Shown: positions 1 to 9,980, counted from the stretch's first letter. The stretch: DNA of 64,000 nt from JAJXWB01 sp046349215 (GCA_046349215.1 JAXMCV010000001.1:186001-250000), one strand, 5' to 3'. Notes: generated by a model from the sequence alone, not told the origin. Made by a program: numbers and translations.

Positions 1-162
1 CGCATCCGGAAGGAGACATCAAAAAGTTGAGCGATGCCTTAATCGACGCAATTTAGGAAGCGTAAGCCGCCTTGGGCTCGGCCGCATAATTTTTCTGCAC
101 AATTCAGGGCGTTAGCACATCGTTCGCATTTGACCCGTAGCCTCCCGGCCAGGGGTGCGCCC

Positions 163-1476
163 ATGTTCGCAATTCGTACGCGTTTCGATTTTCCAAAACG
201 GCTGATCGGCCAGGCGCGCATGTTTCTTCGCGCGCGGTCGGGCAATGTCGCGGTGCTCTTCTCGATCGGCGTTCCCGTCTTCCTTCTCGCCGGCGGCGGC
301 GCCGTGGACTACATGCGCACCGTGACGGCCAAGTCCTCGCTGCAGGCGCTGGCGGACGGCGCGGCGCTGGCCGGCGCACAGTCCTTGCGGCTGGCCAATT
401 CCAATGCGACGACCGTCACGCAGACCGTCTCGGGCTACGTCTCCTCGCGGACGGGCGGCATGGGCGGCACGGTCGCCTCCACCACGAACCTCCTTTCGAA
501 CAACACGATCGTCTCCGTCCAGTTGACCCAGACCGTGCCGACGATCGTCGCCAAGGCCGTCGGCTACGGGCCCGTCAACATCACCGCGAAAGCCCAGGCG
601 AAGAACGCGGGCAACACCCTGCCGCTCTGCGTCGTCGGCCTCGACCCGTCCCAGAGTTCGACCGTCTCGGTCGATGTCGCGACAATAAACGCGCAGGGCT
701 GCCAGATCCTGTCGGACGCCACCGCGACCGATTCCGTCTCTGCCACCAACAACGCGCGTATCAATTCGGGCCGCCTCTGCTCCAGCGGCGGCGCCCGCAA
801 CGACGGCACGGCGATCTACTCGCCGGCGCCGCAGACCGATTGTCCGCCGCTGAACGATCCGCTGGCCGGCCGCGCCGCGCCGACCGTCGGTTCCTGCCTG
901 CTGACCAACCTGGTCGTGACCAATGCGCTGGTCCTCATCCCCGGCACCTATTGCGGCGGCCTGAAGGTAACGAGCGGCGGGTCGGTCTTCATGCTGCCGG
1001 GGACCTATGTCATGAAGGACGGGCCGCTCACCGTCACCGGCGGCGCAACGCTGCAGGGCAGCGACGTCAGCATCTATCTTGCCAACGACGACGCCACCCT
1101 CGATATCAAGAACAATTCTACGATCAACCTGTCGGCCCCGGCCACAGGCCCGATGGCCGGCATACTCATATTCGAGAGCCGCAACGCGCCCCTCTACCGC
1201 AACCACAATTTCCAGAGCCGCAATGCGCCGAACATGCTCGGCACGATCTACATGCCGCGCGGCATCCTCAACATCGGCGTGTCCGGCGGCGGCGGCAGCG
1301 GCGGCCTGGCCATCGGCTCCAGCGCCGCCTGGACGATCATCGTGGCCCGACGGCTCGTCGTGACGGACAACCAGGTCCTTAACCTCAACACCAATTACAG
1401 CGCGACCAACGTGCCGCCGCCGGTCGGCCTCGGACCGACGAGCACGTACGGCCTGTCGACCAAGCTGGTGAACTGA
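163..1476 (+). CDS. TadE/TadG-like Flp pilus-assembly family protein
   Basis: A 437-residue protein with one N-terminal membrane segment (about residues 29-47) directly after a short basic stretch ending in ARSGNVAVLFS, the hallmark of the Tad (TadE/G-like) N-terminal domain. The rest is predicted to be outside the cytoplasm, rich in Thr, Ser, Asn and Gly, with several Cys (for example LPLCVVGLD and DCPPLND) that could form disulfides, and a Gly-rich loop near residue 385. Family members are minor pilins or surface proteins of Tad secretion systems, but no cpa/tad genes lie in the window, so this looks like a stand-alone member. It has no recognisable VWA domain. The ATG at 163 is preferred over an in-frame TTG at 130. 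The family assignment is solid; the role is inferred. Confidence 0.75.
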   Translation: MFAIRTRFDFPKRLIGQARMFLRARSGNVAVLFSIGVPVFLLAGGGAVDYMRTVTAKSSLQALADGAALAGAQSLRLANSNATTVTQTVSGYVSSRTGGMGGTVASTTNLLSNNTIVSVQLTQTVPTIVAKAVGYGPVNITAKAQAKNAGNTLPLCVVGLDPSQSSTVSVDVATINAQGCQILSDATATDSVSATNNARINSGRLCSSGGARNDGTAIYSPAPQTDCPPLNDPLAGRAAPTVGSCLLTNLVVTNALVLIPGTYCGGLKVTSGGSVFMLPGTYVMKDGPLTVTGGATLQGSDVSIYLANDDATLDIKNNSTINLSAPATGPMAGILIFESRNAPLYRNHNFQSRNAPNMLGTIYMPRGILNIGVSGGGGSGGLAIGSSAAWTIIVARRLVVTDNQVLNLNTNYSATNVPPPVGLGPTSTYGLSTKLVN

Positions 1477-1576
1477 CGGCGTCCGGACGGTCCTTTGAGC
1501 CCCGAAGCCGGGGCGCGCACGCAGCTTAAGCAATCGTCAGCACATTCTTCCTAGTCTGGCGGCGAGGAGTTTGACC

Positions 1577-2011
1577 GTGAGCGACACGATCGACCAGGAC
1601 CGCGCCTATACGTTCGTTCTCGGCGGCAACGTCCGCATTCTCGTGATGGACGACGATCCGATCCAGTGCGAATTCGCGCGGGTCTACCTGTCGACGCCGA
1701 CCGCCGAGGTCGAGACGGCCGAGAACGGCGAGGACGGACTGCGCCTGCTGAAGGCGGAAAAGTTCGATCTCGCCGTCGTCGACCTCGACATGCCCGTGAT
1801 GAACGGCTTCCAGGTCATCCGCAGCATTCGCAACGATCCCGAACTTCGCAACCTGCCGATCGTCATCGTCACCGGCCGCGAGGACGTCGAATCCATCGAC
1901 CGCGCCTATGACGAAGGCGCAACCTCCTTCGTGACCAAGCCGGTCAACTGGCGCCTGCTCAGCTATCAGTTGCGCTACGTCCTGCGCGCGCAGCGGATGG
2001 CCGCCGCCTGA
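1577..2011 (+). CDS. Single-domain response regulator (receiver domain only)
   Basis: A 144-residue protein made almost entirely of a CheY-like receiver. The acidic pocket is D25-D27, the likely phosphoacceptor is D69 in VVDLDMP, the switch Thr is T99 (IVTG) and the conserved Lys is K121 (TKPVNW). There is no output domain, so it probably acts through protein contacts or as a phosphorelay intermediate. The cognate kinase is not in the window. GTG at 1577 is chosen because GAGGAG at 1564-1569 gives a 7-nt spacing; the in-frame TTG at 1571 would be too close. It follows the pilus-like gene on the same strand after about 100 nt, which is only a weak functional hint. Confidence 0.85.
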   Translation: MSDTIDQDRAYTFVLGGNVRILVMDDDPIQCEFARVYLSTPTAEVETAENGEDGLRLLKAEKFDLAVVDLDMPVMNGFQVIRSIRNDPELRNLPIVIVTGREDVESIDRAYDEGATSFVTKPVNWRLLSYQLRYVLRAQRMAAA

Positions 2012-2388
2012 GGCGTCGCCTCCCTCCAAAATCCTTCTGCAGATAGCGCGAACTTCGCGCGGACGGACTGGTCCGGACCGATCGTCGTGGCTACCGGCCT
2101 TCGTCATCGCGCGACGCGCTTTCCGCGTTCATCGTGCGTCTGCTTCGGGATGCGCGGCGAGCGGCGCTGTCGACCGATGGCGGGCGTTAAGAAGACGGCG
2201 CCCTCCCTTGTAACTTGTCGCTTGCCGACACTGGCATAATCGCCGGCGCGGTGGCGGTCGGAAGACTGGGCCTACCTAGGGTTTGCGAGCCCGTCGGGGA
2301 GCGAGGGTCTCCGTCCGCCGTTCCATCGAACCCGAACAGTCGCTTGGGCCGCTCGAAGCGAAGCCCGGTTGCGCAAGGATGGGATCGG
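2012..2388 (+). other. Intergenic stretch with IS110 left end and possible bridge-RNA leader
   Basis: No protein-coding gene is evident. The first ~180 nt look like ordinary intergenic sequence. From about 2210 the DNA probably belongs to the IS110 element: a possible promoter (TTGTCG, 16 nt, TAATCG at 2215-2242) is followed by ~145 nt with several self-complementary segments, for example GGGC/GCCC around 2266-2293, GGAG/CTCC around 2297-2311, and GCTTGGGC against GAAGCCCGG at 2342-2369. In IS110-group elements this 5' non-coding segment encodes the bridge RNA that guides the recombinase. The assignment here is inference from position and structure only. Confidence 0.35.
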
Positions 2389-3339
2389 ATGGACGCTCAC
2401 TACATCGGCATCGACGTGTCGAAGGATCGGCTGGATGTGCATGCGCATCCTTCCGGCGAAGCCTTTGCGGTCGCCCGCAACGGCGAAGGCCTCGCGCAGC
2501 TCGTCGTTCGGTTGCAGGCGATCGCGCCAGCGCTGATCGCCGTCGAGGCGACCGGCGGCTTCGAGACGGTCGTGGCGGCGAGCCTGGCGAGCGCAGCCCT
2601 GCCGGTCGTCGTCGTCAATCCGGCGCAGGTCCGCCACTACGCGCAGGCGCTCGGCAAGCGCGCCAAGACCGATCCGATCGACGCCGCGGTCATCGCCCGC
2701 TTCGTCGAGGCGACGCAGCCCGAGGTGCGCGTCCTGCCGGACGAGGCTACGCAGCTTCTCGCCGATCTCGTCGCCCGCCGGCGGCAGATCGTCGAGATGA
2801 TGGCCGCCGAGGGCCAGCGCGAGCGGCGCGCCGCCAAACGCCTGCAAAAAAGCATCGCCCGGCTGCGCAAGGCGCTCGAGAAGGAACTCGCCGAACTCGA
2901 CGCCGAGATCGACGATCAGGTGCGCGGCTCGCCGGTCTGGGCCGAGAAGGAAGACCTGCTCGCCTCCGTCCCCGGCGTCGGATCGATCATCGCCCGCACG
3001 CTGATCGCCGAAATGCCGGAACTCGGAACGCTCGACCGCCGTCAGATCGCAGCGCTCGCGGGGCTAGCGCCGTGGACGCGACAGTCCGGCCAGTGGAAGG
3101 GCAAGAGCTTCATCGGCGGCGGTCGCAAGACCGTGCGCAGCCTGCTGTTTGTCGGCGCCATGGTCGCCGCGCGACACAACCCGGCCCTCAAGAGATTCCG
3201 CGACAAGCTGGTGGCGGCAGGAAAATCCAAACGGCTCGCCCTCGTCGCCGTCGCCCGAAAGCTGCTGACGATCCTCAACGCAATCCTGCGGGACAGAAAG
3301 CCATGGCGCGCCGAAATCGCTTGATCGCCAAGACAGTCG
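2200..3339 (+). mobile_element. IS110-family insertion sequence (boundaries approximate)
   Basis: The element is defined by its DEDD recombinase gene at 2389-3324, with about 175-190 nt of structured non-coding DNA upstream and only ~15 nt downstream. A long left and short right non-coding end is the layout of the IS110 group, as opposed to IS1111. IS110 elements normally lack terminal inverted repeats, and none were seen. The right end falls just before the palindromic repeat that starts at 3340, consistent with the known preference of several IS110 relatives for repetitive palindromes. Exact ends need comparison with an empty site. Confidence 0.6.
2389..3324 (+). CDS. IS110 family transposase (DEDD recombinase)
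   Basis: A 311-residue recombinase that would catalyse excision and insertion of the surrounding element through a circular intermediate. The N-terminal RuvC-like DEDD domain shows all four acidic residues: D9 (YIGIDVSKD), E53 (AVEATGG), D95 and D98 (KTDPIDA). A basic coiled-coil segment (about residues 140-175) joins it to the C-terminal Tnp20 domain, with the SVPGVG helix-hairpin-helix-like motif and the WTRQSGQWKG segment carrying the candidate catalytic serine. Length is normal and the frame is intact, so it may be active. The ATG at 2389 is chosen because it begins the conserved HYIGIDVSK motif; the upstream in-frame extension is the non-coding leader. Confidence 0.93.
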   Translation: MDAHYIGIDVSKDRLDVHAHPSGEAFAVARNGEGLAQLVVRLQAIAPALIAVEATGGFETVVAASLASAALPVVVVNPAQVRHYAQALGKRAKTDPIDAAVIARFVEATQPEVRVLPDEATQLLADLVARRRQIVEMMAAEGQRERRAAKRLQKSIARLRKALEKELAELDAEIDDQVRGSPVWAEKEDLLASVPGVGSIIARTLIAEMPELGTLDRRQIAALAGLAPWTRQSGQWKGKSFIGGGRKTVRSLLFVGAMVAARHNPALKRFRDKLVAAGKSKRLALVAVARKLLTILNAILRDRKPWRAEIA

Positions 3340-3484
3340 CTCCCCGCTCGCGGGGAGGTCGATCATCCGCGCAGCGGATGTCGGGTGGGGCTCTTGAATC
3401 ATTGCCCCGCACGAGTCCGCTTCTCCGGCGCCGCGCCCCACCCGTCTCGCTTCGCTCGACACCCTCCCCGCCAAGCGGGGAGGG
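3340..3484 (+). repeat. Palindromic intergenic repeat, copy 1 (~145 bp)
   Basis: A repetitive intergenic element. It starts with a short hairpin (CTCCCCGC / GCGGGGAG), continues with TCGATCATCCGCGCAGCGGATG and GTCGGGTGGGG, has a variable middle, then GCCCCACCCGTCTCGCTTCGCTCGACACCCTCCCCGC and ends in a second hairpin (CCCCGCCAAGCGGGG). The inner CGGGTGGGG and CCCCACCCG arms can pair, so the whole unit is foldable. A copy in the opposite orientation lies at 21189-21337. Here it directly follows the IS110 element. Confidence 0.85.
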
Positions 3485-3568
3485 AAGACGCGCCCGCAAA
3501 CGTCCGCTCCACGCCCGTTCCGGCCATTGCCAACGTCTGCAAAAAAACGCGCCGCCGTTCGCTCTTCT

Positions 3569-4393
3569 TCAGCCCACCGAGGCGCGGGGCGCAACGGGCG
3601 CGCTCGTGAGCATGGCGGCGATCTCGGCCGCCTCGACAGGCCGCGAGAAAAGATAGCCCTGCAGGTAGTGGCAGCCAGCGGCCTTCAGGAATCGCTGCTG
3701 CTCGGTCGTCTCGATACCTTCGGCCGTCACCTTCATGCCGAGCGCGCGGACCAGCGCGATCATGGCGTGCAGGATCGCCACGGAGCGCGTCGCCGGAATG
3801 CCGTCGACGAAGGACTTGTCGATCTTCACCTTGTCGAAGGGCAAGCGCTGCAACAGCGACAGCGAGGAATAGCCGGTGCCGAAATCGTCCATCGAGACAT
3901 GGGCGCCGAGCTTGTGAAGCTGTTCAATCTGCGCCTTGGCGAATTCGGGATTGTCGAAGGCGGCGCTCTCGACGATCTCTATCTCCAGCCGGTCGGCCGG
4001 AAACCAGACGGCGTCCAGCACGCGCGCGACGTCCTGCACGAAACTCGGCTTGGCGAAATGCGTGGGCGAGATATTGACCGCCACGCGCAGGCTGCCCCAG
4101 CCCTGCGCGTCGCGGCAGGCGTGTTCGAGGACGTAGAGCCCGAGCTGGTCGATCAGACCCGACCGCTCCACCAGCGACACGAATTCGCCGGGCGGCACGC
4201 GGCCGAGCGTCGGATGATCCCAGCGCACCAGCGCCTCGACGGAGGCCATGGTCTTGCCGTCGGCCGTCATCTGCGGCTGGTAGACGAGCGTCAGTTCGCG
4301 GCGGTCGAGCGCGCCGGCAAGATCGGCCCTGGAGAAATTGCGAGCGGACACGAATCGCATCCCGGAATGGTTTAGTTCTGAACGTACTACCAT
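3569..4393 (-). CDS. EAL-domain protein, probable c-di-GMP phosphodiesterase
   Basis: A 274-residue stand-alone EAL domain that probably hydrolyses cyclic di-GMP to pGpG. The substrate and metal motifs look intact: VEALVRW near residue 57, NISPTHF, the acidic LEIEIVES strand, DDFGTGYSS, KIDKSFVDG and TAEGIET. No GGDEF, PAS or membrane segment precedes it, so any sensory control must come from a partner. The start at 4393 has GGAG about 10 nt upstream; an alternative ATG at 4360 would still keep the whole domain. It is divergent from accB. Confidence 0.88.
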   Translation of the reverse strand: MVVRSELNHSGMRFVSARNFSRADLAGALDRRELTLVYQPQMTADGKTMASVEALVRWDHPTLGRVPPGEFVSLVERSGLIDQLGLYVLEHACRDAQGWGSLRVAVNISPTHFAKPSFVQDVARVLDAVWFPADRLEIEIVESAAFDNPEFAKAQIEQLHKLGAHVSMDDFGTGYSSLSLLQRLPFDKVKIDKSFVDGIPATRSVAILHAMIALVRALGMKVTAEGIETTEQQRFLKAAGCHYLQGYLFSRPVEAAEIAAMLTSAPVAPRASVG

Positions 4394-4615
4394 TGGCGCG
4401 TCGCTCCAAAGGCTTCGCGATCTTACGCTCCCTAAAGTAAACACGGGTTTCACATTTTTGCGGCTCTTTGCGGCCCGGCGCCGCGCTGCGGCAAAGACTT
4501 CCCCTGCCCCGCCAACCCCGCTACAAAGGCCGCCCGGTCGCGCGCCCGCGGGCGCATCCCGCCCGATCGGCTTTCGCCGACGAATTGAATTCCTGCGATC
4601 CCGAGCTGAGACATC

Positions 4616-5158
4616 ATGGCCAAGAAGACGACGAAAAGCCCTGCCGCCCCCAAGGCGGCGCCCAAGGCCCAACCGGGCCGCGCGTCCGCTTCCGGCGTCG
4701 ACGGGGCGCTCGTCCGCGAACTGGCCGCCCTTCTGTCGAAGACGGACCTGTCCGAGATCGAGGTGCAGAAAGGCGACATGCGCATCCGCGTGGCGCGCGA
4801 GGCGCGCCTGGTGGCCGCGGCGCCGGCGCCTGTCGTCGTCGCAGCGCCCGCAACGCCGGCGGCCGCCCCCGCGCCGCGCGCCGCGACGCACGCCGTTGAA
4901 GCCGAGGCGCGGCCCGCCGATCATCCCGGCGCGCTGAAATCTCCGATGGTCGGCACCGCCTATCGCCGCCCCAGCCCCGATACGCCGCCTTTCGTCGAAA
5001 TCGGCTCTGTCGTGAAAGCCGGCGACAAGCTGTTCCTGGTCGAGGCGATGAAGACCTTCAACGAGATCGTCGCGACGCGCGGCGGCACGGTGACCGCGAT
5101 TCTGGTCGAGGACGGGCAGCCCGTCGAATACGGCCAGCCGCTCGCGATCATCGAGTAG
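4616..5158 (+). CDS. accB: Acetyl-CoA carboxylase biotin carboxyl carrier protein
   Basis: A 180-residue carrier that holds biotin and shuttles carboxylate from AccC to the carboxyltransferase in the first step of fatty acid synthesis. The N-terminal part (about residues 20-65) contains the conserved segment with KTDLSEIEVQKGDMRIRV. A Pro/Ala-rich linker follows, then the C-terminal biotinyl domain with the biotin-accepting lysine K146 in VEAMKTFNEI. The length is slightly above the E. coli protein because of the linker and a basic N-terminus. It is followed by accC after only 4 nt, the usual accBC operon. Confidence 0.97.
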   Translation: MAKKTTKSPAAPKAAPKAQPGRASASGVDGALVRELAALLSKTDLSEIEVQKGDMRIRVAREARLVAAAPAPVVVAAPATPAAAPAPRAATHAVEAEARPADHPGALKSPMVGTAYRRPSPDTPPFVEIGSVVKAGDKLFLVEAMKTFNEIVATRGGTVTAILVEDGQPVEYGQPLAIIE

Positions 5159-5162
5159 GCCG

Positions 5163-6521
<1,359 letters not shown>

Positions 6522-6546
6522 GGCGAGCCAGCGGCGGAGAACCAGG

Positions 6547-7296
6547 ATGGACAGCACGCTGATCGCCGCCGCCGCCGGTCTCATCGGCGGTTCGATGAAC
6601 GCCATCGCCGGCGGCGGATCCTTCGTGACGCTGCCGGCGCTCGTCGCCGCCGGCGTTCCCTCCGTCGCGGCCAACGCAACATCCACCGTCGGCCTCGTGC
6701 CGAGCGCGCTTGCCAGCGCCTATGCCTATCGCCACGACTTCAAGGGTTTCGAAGGCGTGTCGATGAAGGCGATGGCGATCATCTCGGTGATCGGCGGCGC
6801 CTGCGGCGCCTTCCTGCTGATCGCCACGCCGCAGCGCGTGTTCGACGCCATCGTGCCCTTCCTGCTGCTGTTCGGCGCGATCGTCTTCGCCTTCGGCCGA
6901 CAGGCGGGCGAAGCCTTGCGCAAGCGCGTCCATATTTCCGCGCATGCCGTACTCGTCTTCCAGTTCGTGCTCGGCGTCTACGGCGGCTATTTCGGCGGCG
7001 CGGTCGGCATCATGATGATGGCGACATGGAGCCTCCTGACGACGAAGAGCATCGCGGAGATGCAACCGTCCCGCAACCTGCTCAACGCCGCGATGAATGC
7101 GACGGCTTCCATCATCTTCATCGCGGGCGGCCTCGTTTACTGGCGCGAATGCGTGTCGCTGCTGGTGGGCGCCGTCGTCGGCGGCTATTTCGCGGCGCGG
7201 CTGGCGCGCAAGCTCGATCCGGCCAAGGCGCGCATCGTCATTTCGTGCCTCAACGCCTGCATTACGGCGCTGATGTTCTGGAAGACATTCGGATAG
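6547..7296 (+). CDS. TSUP family membrane protein (TauE/SafE-like)
   Basis: A 249-residue integral membrane protein with seven or eight hydrophobic segments. The N-terminus (AAGLIGGSMNAIAGGGSFVTLPAL) and the second-half repeat (GVYGGYFGGAVGIMMM) are the two signature motifs of the TSUP / sulfite exporter TauE/SafE family (PF01925). Members move small anions such as sulfite, sulfonates or organic sulfur compounds across the inner membrane; the substrate here is unknown. The start is supported by GGAGAACCAGG directly upstream. It lies 25 nt after accC and may be read through from accBC. Confidence 0.85.
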   Translation: MDSTLIAAAAGLIGGSMNAIAGGGSFVTLPALVAAGVPSVAANATSTVGLVPSALASAYAYRHDFKGFEGVSMKAMAIISVIGGACGAFLLIATPQRVFDAIVPFLLLFGAIVFAFGRQAGEALRKRVHISAHAVLVFQFVLGVYGGYFGGAVGIMMMATWSLLTTKSIAEMQPSRNLLNAAMNATASIIFIAGGLVYWRECVSLLVGAVVGGYFAARLARKLDPAKARIVISCLNACITALMFWKTFG

Positions 7297-7353
7297 CGGG
7301 CCTCCCGCGGCCGCGGCCTTGACCCGGCGCCTTCCCCTCGCCACCTTTCCCGC

Positions 7354-8028
7354 ATGTCCCGAACGACGCCGCGCCCGGAAATCACGCCGGAGATCGTGCT
7401 CCGCGCCTATTCGGTCGGCCTGTTTCCGATGGCCGAGGACGAGACGGACGAGCGTCTGTTCTGGGTCGATCCGGAAGAGCGCGGCGTCTTCCCGCTGGAC
7501 GCGCTCAAGGTGTCGCGCAGCCTCGCCAAGATCGTGCGCTCCGACCGGTTCGAGGTCGAGGTCGACCGCGACTTCGACGCCGTCATCGAGGGCTGCGCGC
7601 ATTCCGGCTCGGAACGCGGCCGCACCTGGATCAACGCCCGCATCCGGGACATCTACGGCCAGTTGTTCCGGGCCGGATTCGTGCACACGGTCGAGTGCCG
7701 GCGCGACGGGCGGCTCGTCGGCGGCCTCTATGGCCTGGCGCTCGGCGCCGCCTTCTTCGGCGAGAGCATGTTTCACCTCGAGCGCGACGCTTCGAAGGTC
7801 GCGCTCGTCCATCTCGTGGCCCGGCTGCGCGCCGGCGGTTTCCGGCTGCTCGACACGCAATTCGTGACCCCGCATCTGGCCTCGCTCGGCGCCATCCCCG
7901 TGCCGCGGACGGCGTATCGCCGGATGCTCGACGCGGCCGTGGACGCCGAGGCGGATTTCCACGCCTGGCCCGCCGATGCGAAAATTTCAGGCGCCCGGGC
8001 GCTGGCGGCGCTTCGCAGCGCAAGGTGA
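7354..8028 (+). CDS. aat: Leucyl/phenylalanyl-tRNA--protein transferase
   Basis: A 224-residue enzyme that adds Leu or Phe from aminoacyl-tRNA to N-terminal Lys or Arg of proteins, marking them for ClpS/ClpAP degradation. The family pattern is clear: LRAYSVGLFPMAEDE near the start, FWVDPEERGVFPLD, and the core GGLYGLALGAAFFGESMF, DASKVALVHLVARL, LLDTQFVTPHLASLGA. The length is that of bacterial Aat. In alphaproteobacteria it often lies near accBC, as here. Confidence 0.96.
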   Translation: MSRTTPRPEITPEIVLRAYSVGLFPMAEDETDERLFWVDPEERGVFPLDALKVSRSLAKIVRSDRFEVEVDRDFDAVIEGCAHSGSERGRTWINARIRDIYGQLFRAGFVHTVECRRDGRLVGGLYGLALGAAFFGESMFHLERDASKVALVHLVARLRAGGFRLLDTQFVTPHLASLGAIPVPRTAYRRMLDAAVDAEADFHAWPADAKISGARALAALRSAR

Positions 8029-8128
8029 CAGGTTTTGCAGATGCGGTAGTCTCAGGCGATCCGCATTCGGCGGAGCGGACTAGCAAGCGGAAAACCGCGC
8101 GGTCCGGATCAGAGGGAGGAAACCACGC

Positions 8129-9346
8129 ATGAAGATGCTGTCGATGACGCTTGCCGCAATGGCCGGCGTGTCTCTTGCGACGGGCGCGGTCGCGCAGAAG
8201 AAATACGGACCCGGCGTTACCGATACCGAGATCAAGATCGGCAACATCATGCCGTATTCGGGTCCCGCGTCGGCCTACGGGATGATCGGCCAGACCGAGA
8301 CGGCGTTCGTCAAGATGCTCAACGAACAGGGCGGCATCAACGGCCGCAAGATCAACTACATCTCGTATGACGACGCCTATTCGCCGCCCAAGACCGTCGA
8401 GCAGGCGCGCAAGCTCGTCGAGAGCGACGGCGTATTGATGGTCTTCAACCCGCTCGGCACGCCGCCCAACACGGCGATACAGAAATATCTGAACAGCCAG
8501 AAGGTGCCGCAGCTCTTCGTCGCCACCGGCGCGACTAAGTGGAACGATCCGAAGAACTTCCCGTGGACGATGGGCTGGCAGCCGAGCTACCAGGCCGAGG
8601 GAATCATCTACGCGAAGTACATCCTGAAGAACAAGCCGAACGCCAAGATCGCGATTCTCTACCAGAACGACGACTACGGTAAGGATTATCTCAAGGGCTT
8701 CATGGACGGGCTCGGCGACAAGATCAAACCCGTCATGACGCTCTCTTACGAGGTGGCGGATCCGACGATCGATTCGCAGATGTCGCGTCTTCAGGCTTCC
8801 GGCGCCGATACGTTCTTCAACATCACCACGCCGAAATTCGCGGCCATGGCGATCAAGAAGGCGGCGGAAATCGGCTGGAAGCCGACCCACTTCCTCAACA
8901 ACGTCTCGGCTTCGGTCGGCTCCGTGCTGAAGCCGGCGGGCTTCGAGAACGCGCAGGGCATCATCTCGACCGCGTATCTGAAGGACCCGACCGACGCGCA
9001 GTGGAAGAACGATCCGGGCTACAAGAAGTGGGAAGCTTTCGTCGACAAGTACATGCCCGGCGCCAACAAGGCCGACGCCAACCTCGTCTACGGCTACAAC
9101 GTGATGCAGGGCCTGGTGCACGTCCTCAAGAACTGCGGCGACGATCTCACACGCGAGAACGTGATGAAGCAGGCCGCCAGCATCAAGGACCTGCAGCTCG
9201 ACATGCTGCTGCCGGGGATCAAGGTCAATACCTCGCCCACGGACTTCGGGCCGATCCAGCAGGAACAGCTCCAGGTCTTCAAGGGCGAGGGCTGGCAATT
9301 GTTCGGCGAGATTTTCGACGCGCGCGGCGCGGCGAAGACCAACTGA
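8129..9346 (+). CDS. LivK-type ABC transporter substrate-binding protein (orphan)
   Basis: A 405-residue periplasmic binding protein (Peripla_BP_6 fold) with a Sec signal peptide ending near AVAQKK (about residue 22). Typical segments are IKIGNIMPYSGPASAYG, GGINGRKINYISYDDAYSPPKTVEQARKLVE and the later NCGDDLTRENVM. Such proteins feed branched-chain amino acids, amides or aromatic acids to Liv-type ABC permeases. No permease or ATPase is adjacent. A close paralogue lies at 32209-33414 and a more distant one begins at 63456. GGGAGG upstream supports the ATG. Confidence 0.9.
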   Translation: MKMLSMTLAAMAGVSLATGAVAQKKYGPGVTDTEIKIGNIMPYSGPASAYGMIGQTETAFVKMLNEQGGINGRKINYISYDDAYSPPKTVEQARKLVESDGVLMVFNPLGTPPNTAIQKYLNSQKVPQLFVATGATKWNDPKNFPWTMGWQPSYQAEGIIYAKYILKNKPNAKIAILYQNDDYGKDYLKGFMDGLGDKIKPVMTLSYEVADPTIDSQMSRLQASGADTFFNITTPKFAAMAIKKAAEIGWKPTHFLNNVSASVGSVLKPAGFENAQGIISTAYLKDPTDAQWKNDPGYKKWEAFVDKYMPGANKADANLVYGYNVMQGLVHVLKNCGDDLTRENVMKQAASIKDLQLDMLLPGIKVNTSPTDFGPIQQEQLQVFKGEGWQLFGEIFDARGAAKTN

Positions 9347-9354
9347 ACAAGCCG

Positions 9355-9963
9355 TCAGGCTGCGCGGAGAAATCCGCGCAGCCAGCGCGCCAGGGCCCAG
9401 ATCGTTTCTTCATCCACATAACCTGGCGCGAGCAGCCAGTGCAGCGCGCCCGTCACGACAATCCCGGCGACGCAGGCGAGCGCCGCCGGACCCAGCCCCG
9501 GCCAGTTCACGCGCGTGACGCGCCGGCTCAGGCCAAAGGCGCAGGCGGCGCCGATCGCAAATCCGACCAAAGTCTCCGAACGCGAATGGCCGCCGATCTC
9601 GAAGCGGCTGATCGCGATCGCCAGCGCGAGCGCGCCGCTCGCCACCGCCGCGGCGCGCGCGAGGAGCATCTCGCTCGACGCCAGCAGGAGGAAGCCGATC
9701 GAACCGTAGAAATAGGCGGAGATCGCGGAATGGCCGCTCGGGCTGCGCAAAGGCCCGCCGCGCCAGGCGACCATCAGGATCAGCTTGGCCGCGACGATCG
9801 CCGCCAGGCAGACGAGAAACGCTCCGAAGAAAACCTTCGCGTCGCGCTTCTGGCCGGCGAGCCACAATGCCGTCGCCACGCCGCAAACAAGCGGCGCGAC
9901 CAGTTCGACGTCGCCGAAAGCGGTGACGTCCCAGAGAAAGGCATGAATATCCAGACCGGACAT
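9355..9963 (-). CDS. PAP2-family phosphatase (membrane)
   Basis: A 202-residue membrane protein with about six hydrophobic segments and the three PAP2 acid-phosphatase signatures: a KLILMVAWRGG segment (K-x6-R-type motif), PSGHSA, and SRFEIGGHSRSE, where the last acidic residue is Glu instead of the usual Asp. Members dephosphorylate lipid phosphates such as phosphatidic acid, undecaprenyl diphosphate or lipid A phosphates at the periplasmic face. It is the last gene of the argS-scpB block on this strand, 17 nt after scpB. The Asp-to-Glu change may be tolerated. Confidence 0.82.
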   Translation of the reverse strand: MSGLDIHAFLWDVTAFGDVELVAPLVCGVATALWLAGQKRDAKVFFGAFLVCLAAIVAAKLILMVAWRGGPLRSPSGHSAISAYFYGSIGFLLLASSEMLLARAAAVASGALALAIAISRFEIGGHSRSETLVGFAIGAACAFGLSRRVTRVNWPGLGPAALACVAGIVVTGALHWLLAPGYVDEETIWALARWLRGFLRAA

Positions 9964-9980
9964 GCCGGCGCAGCCTTCGC

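Noticed and set aside
112..1533. Long minus-strand open frame opposite the Tad-like gene
   Set aside because: It mirrors a real gene in a GC-rich genome; its product is Arg/Asp-rich low complexity with no domain.
7631..9298. 555-residue minus-strand frame opposite aat and the binding protein
   Set aside because: Spans two genuine opposite-strand genes; no conserved motif.
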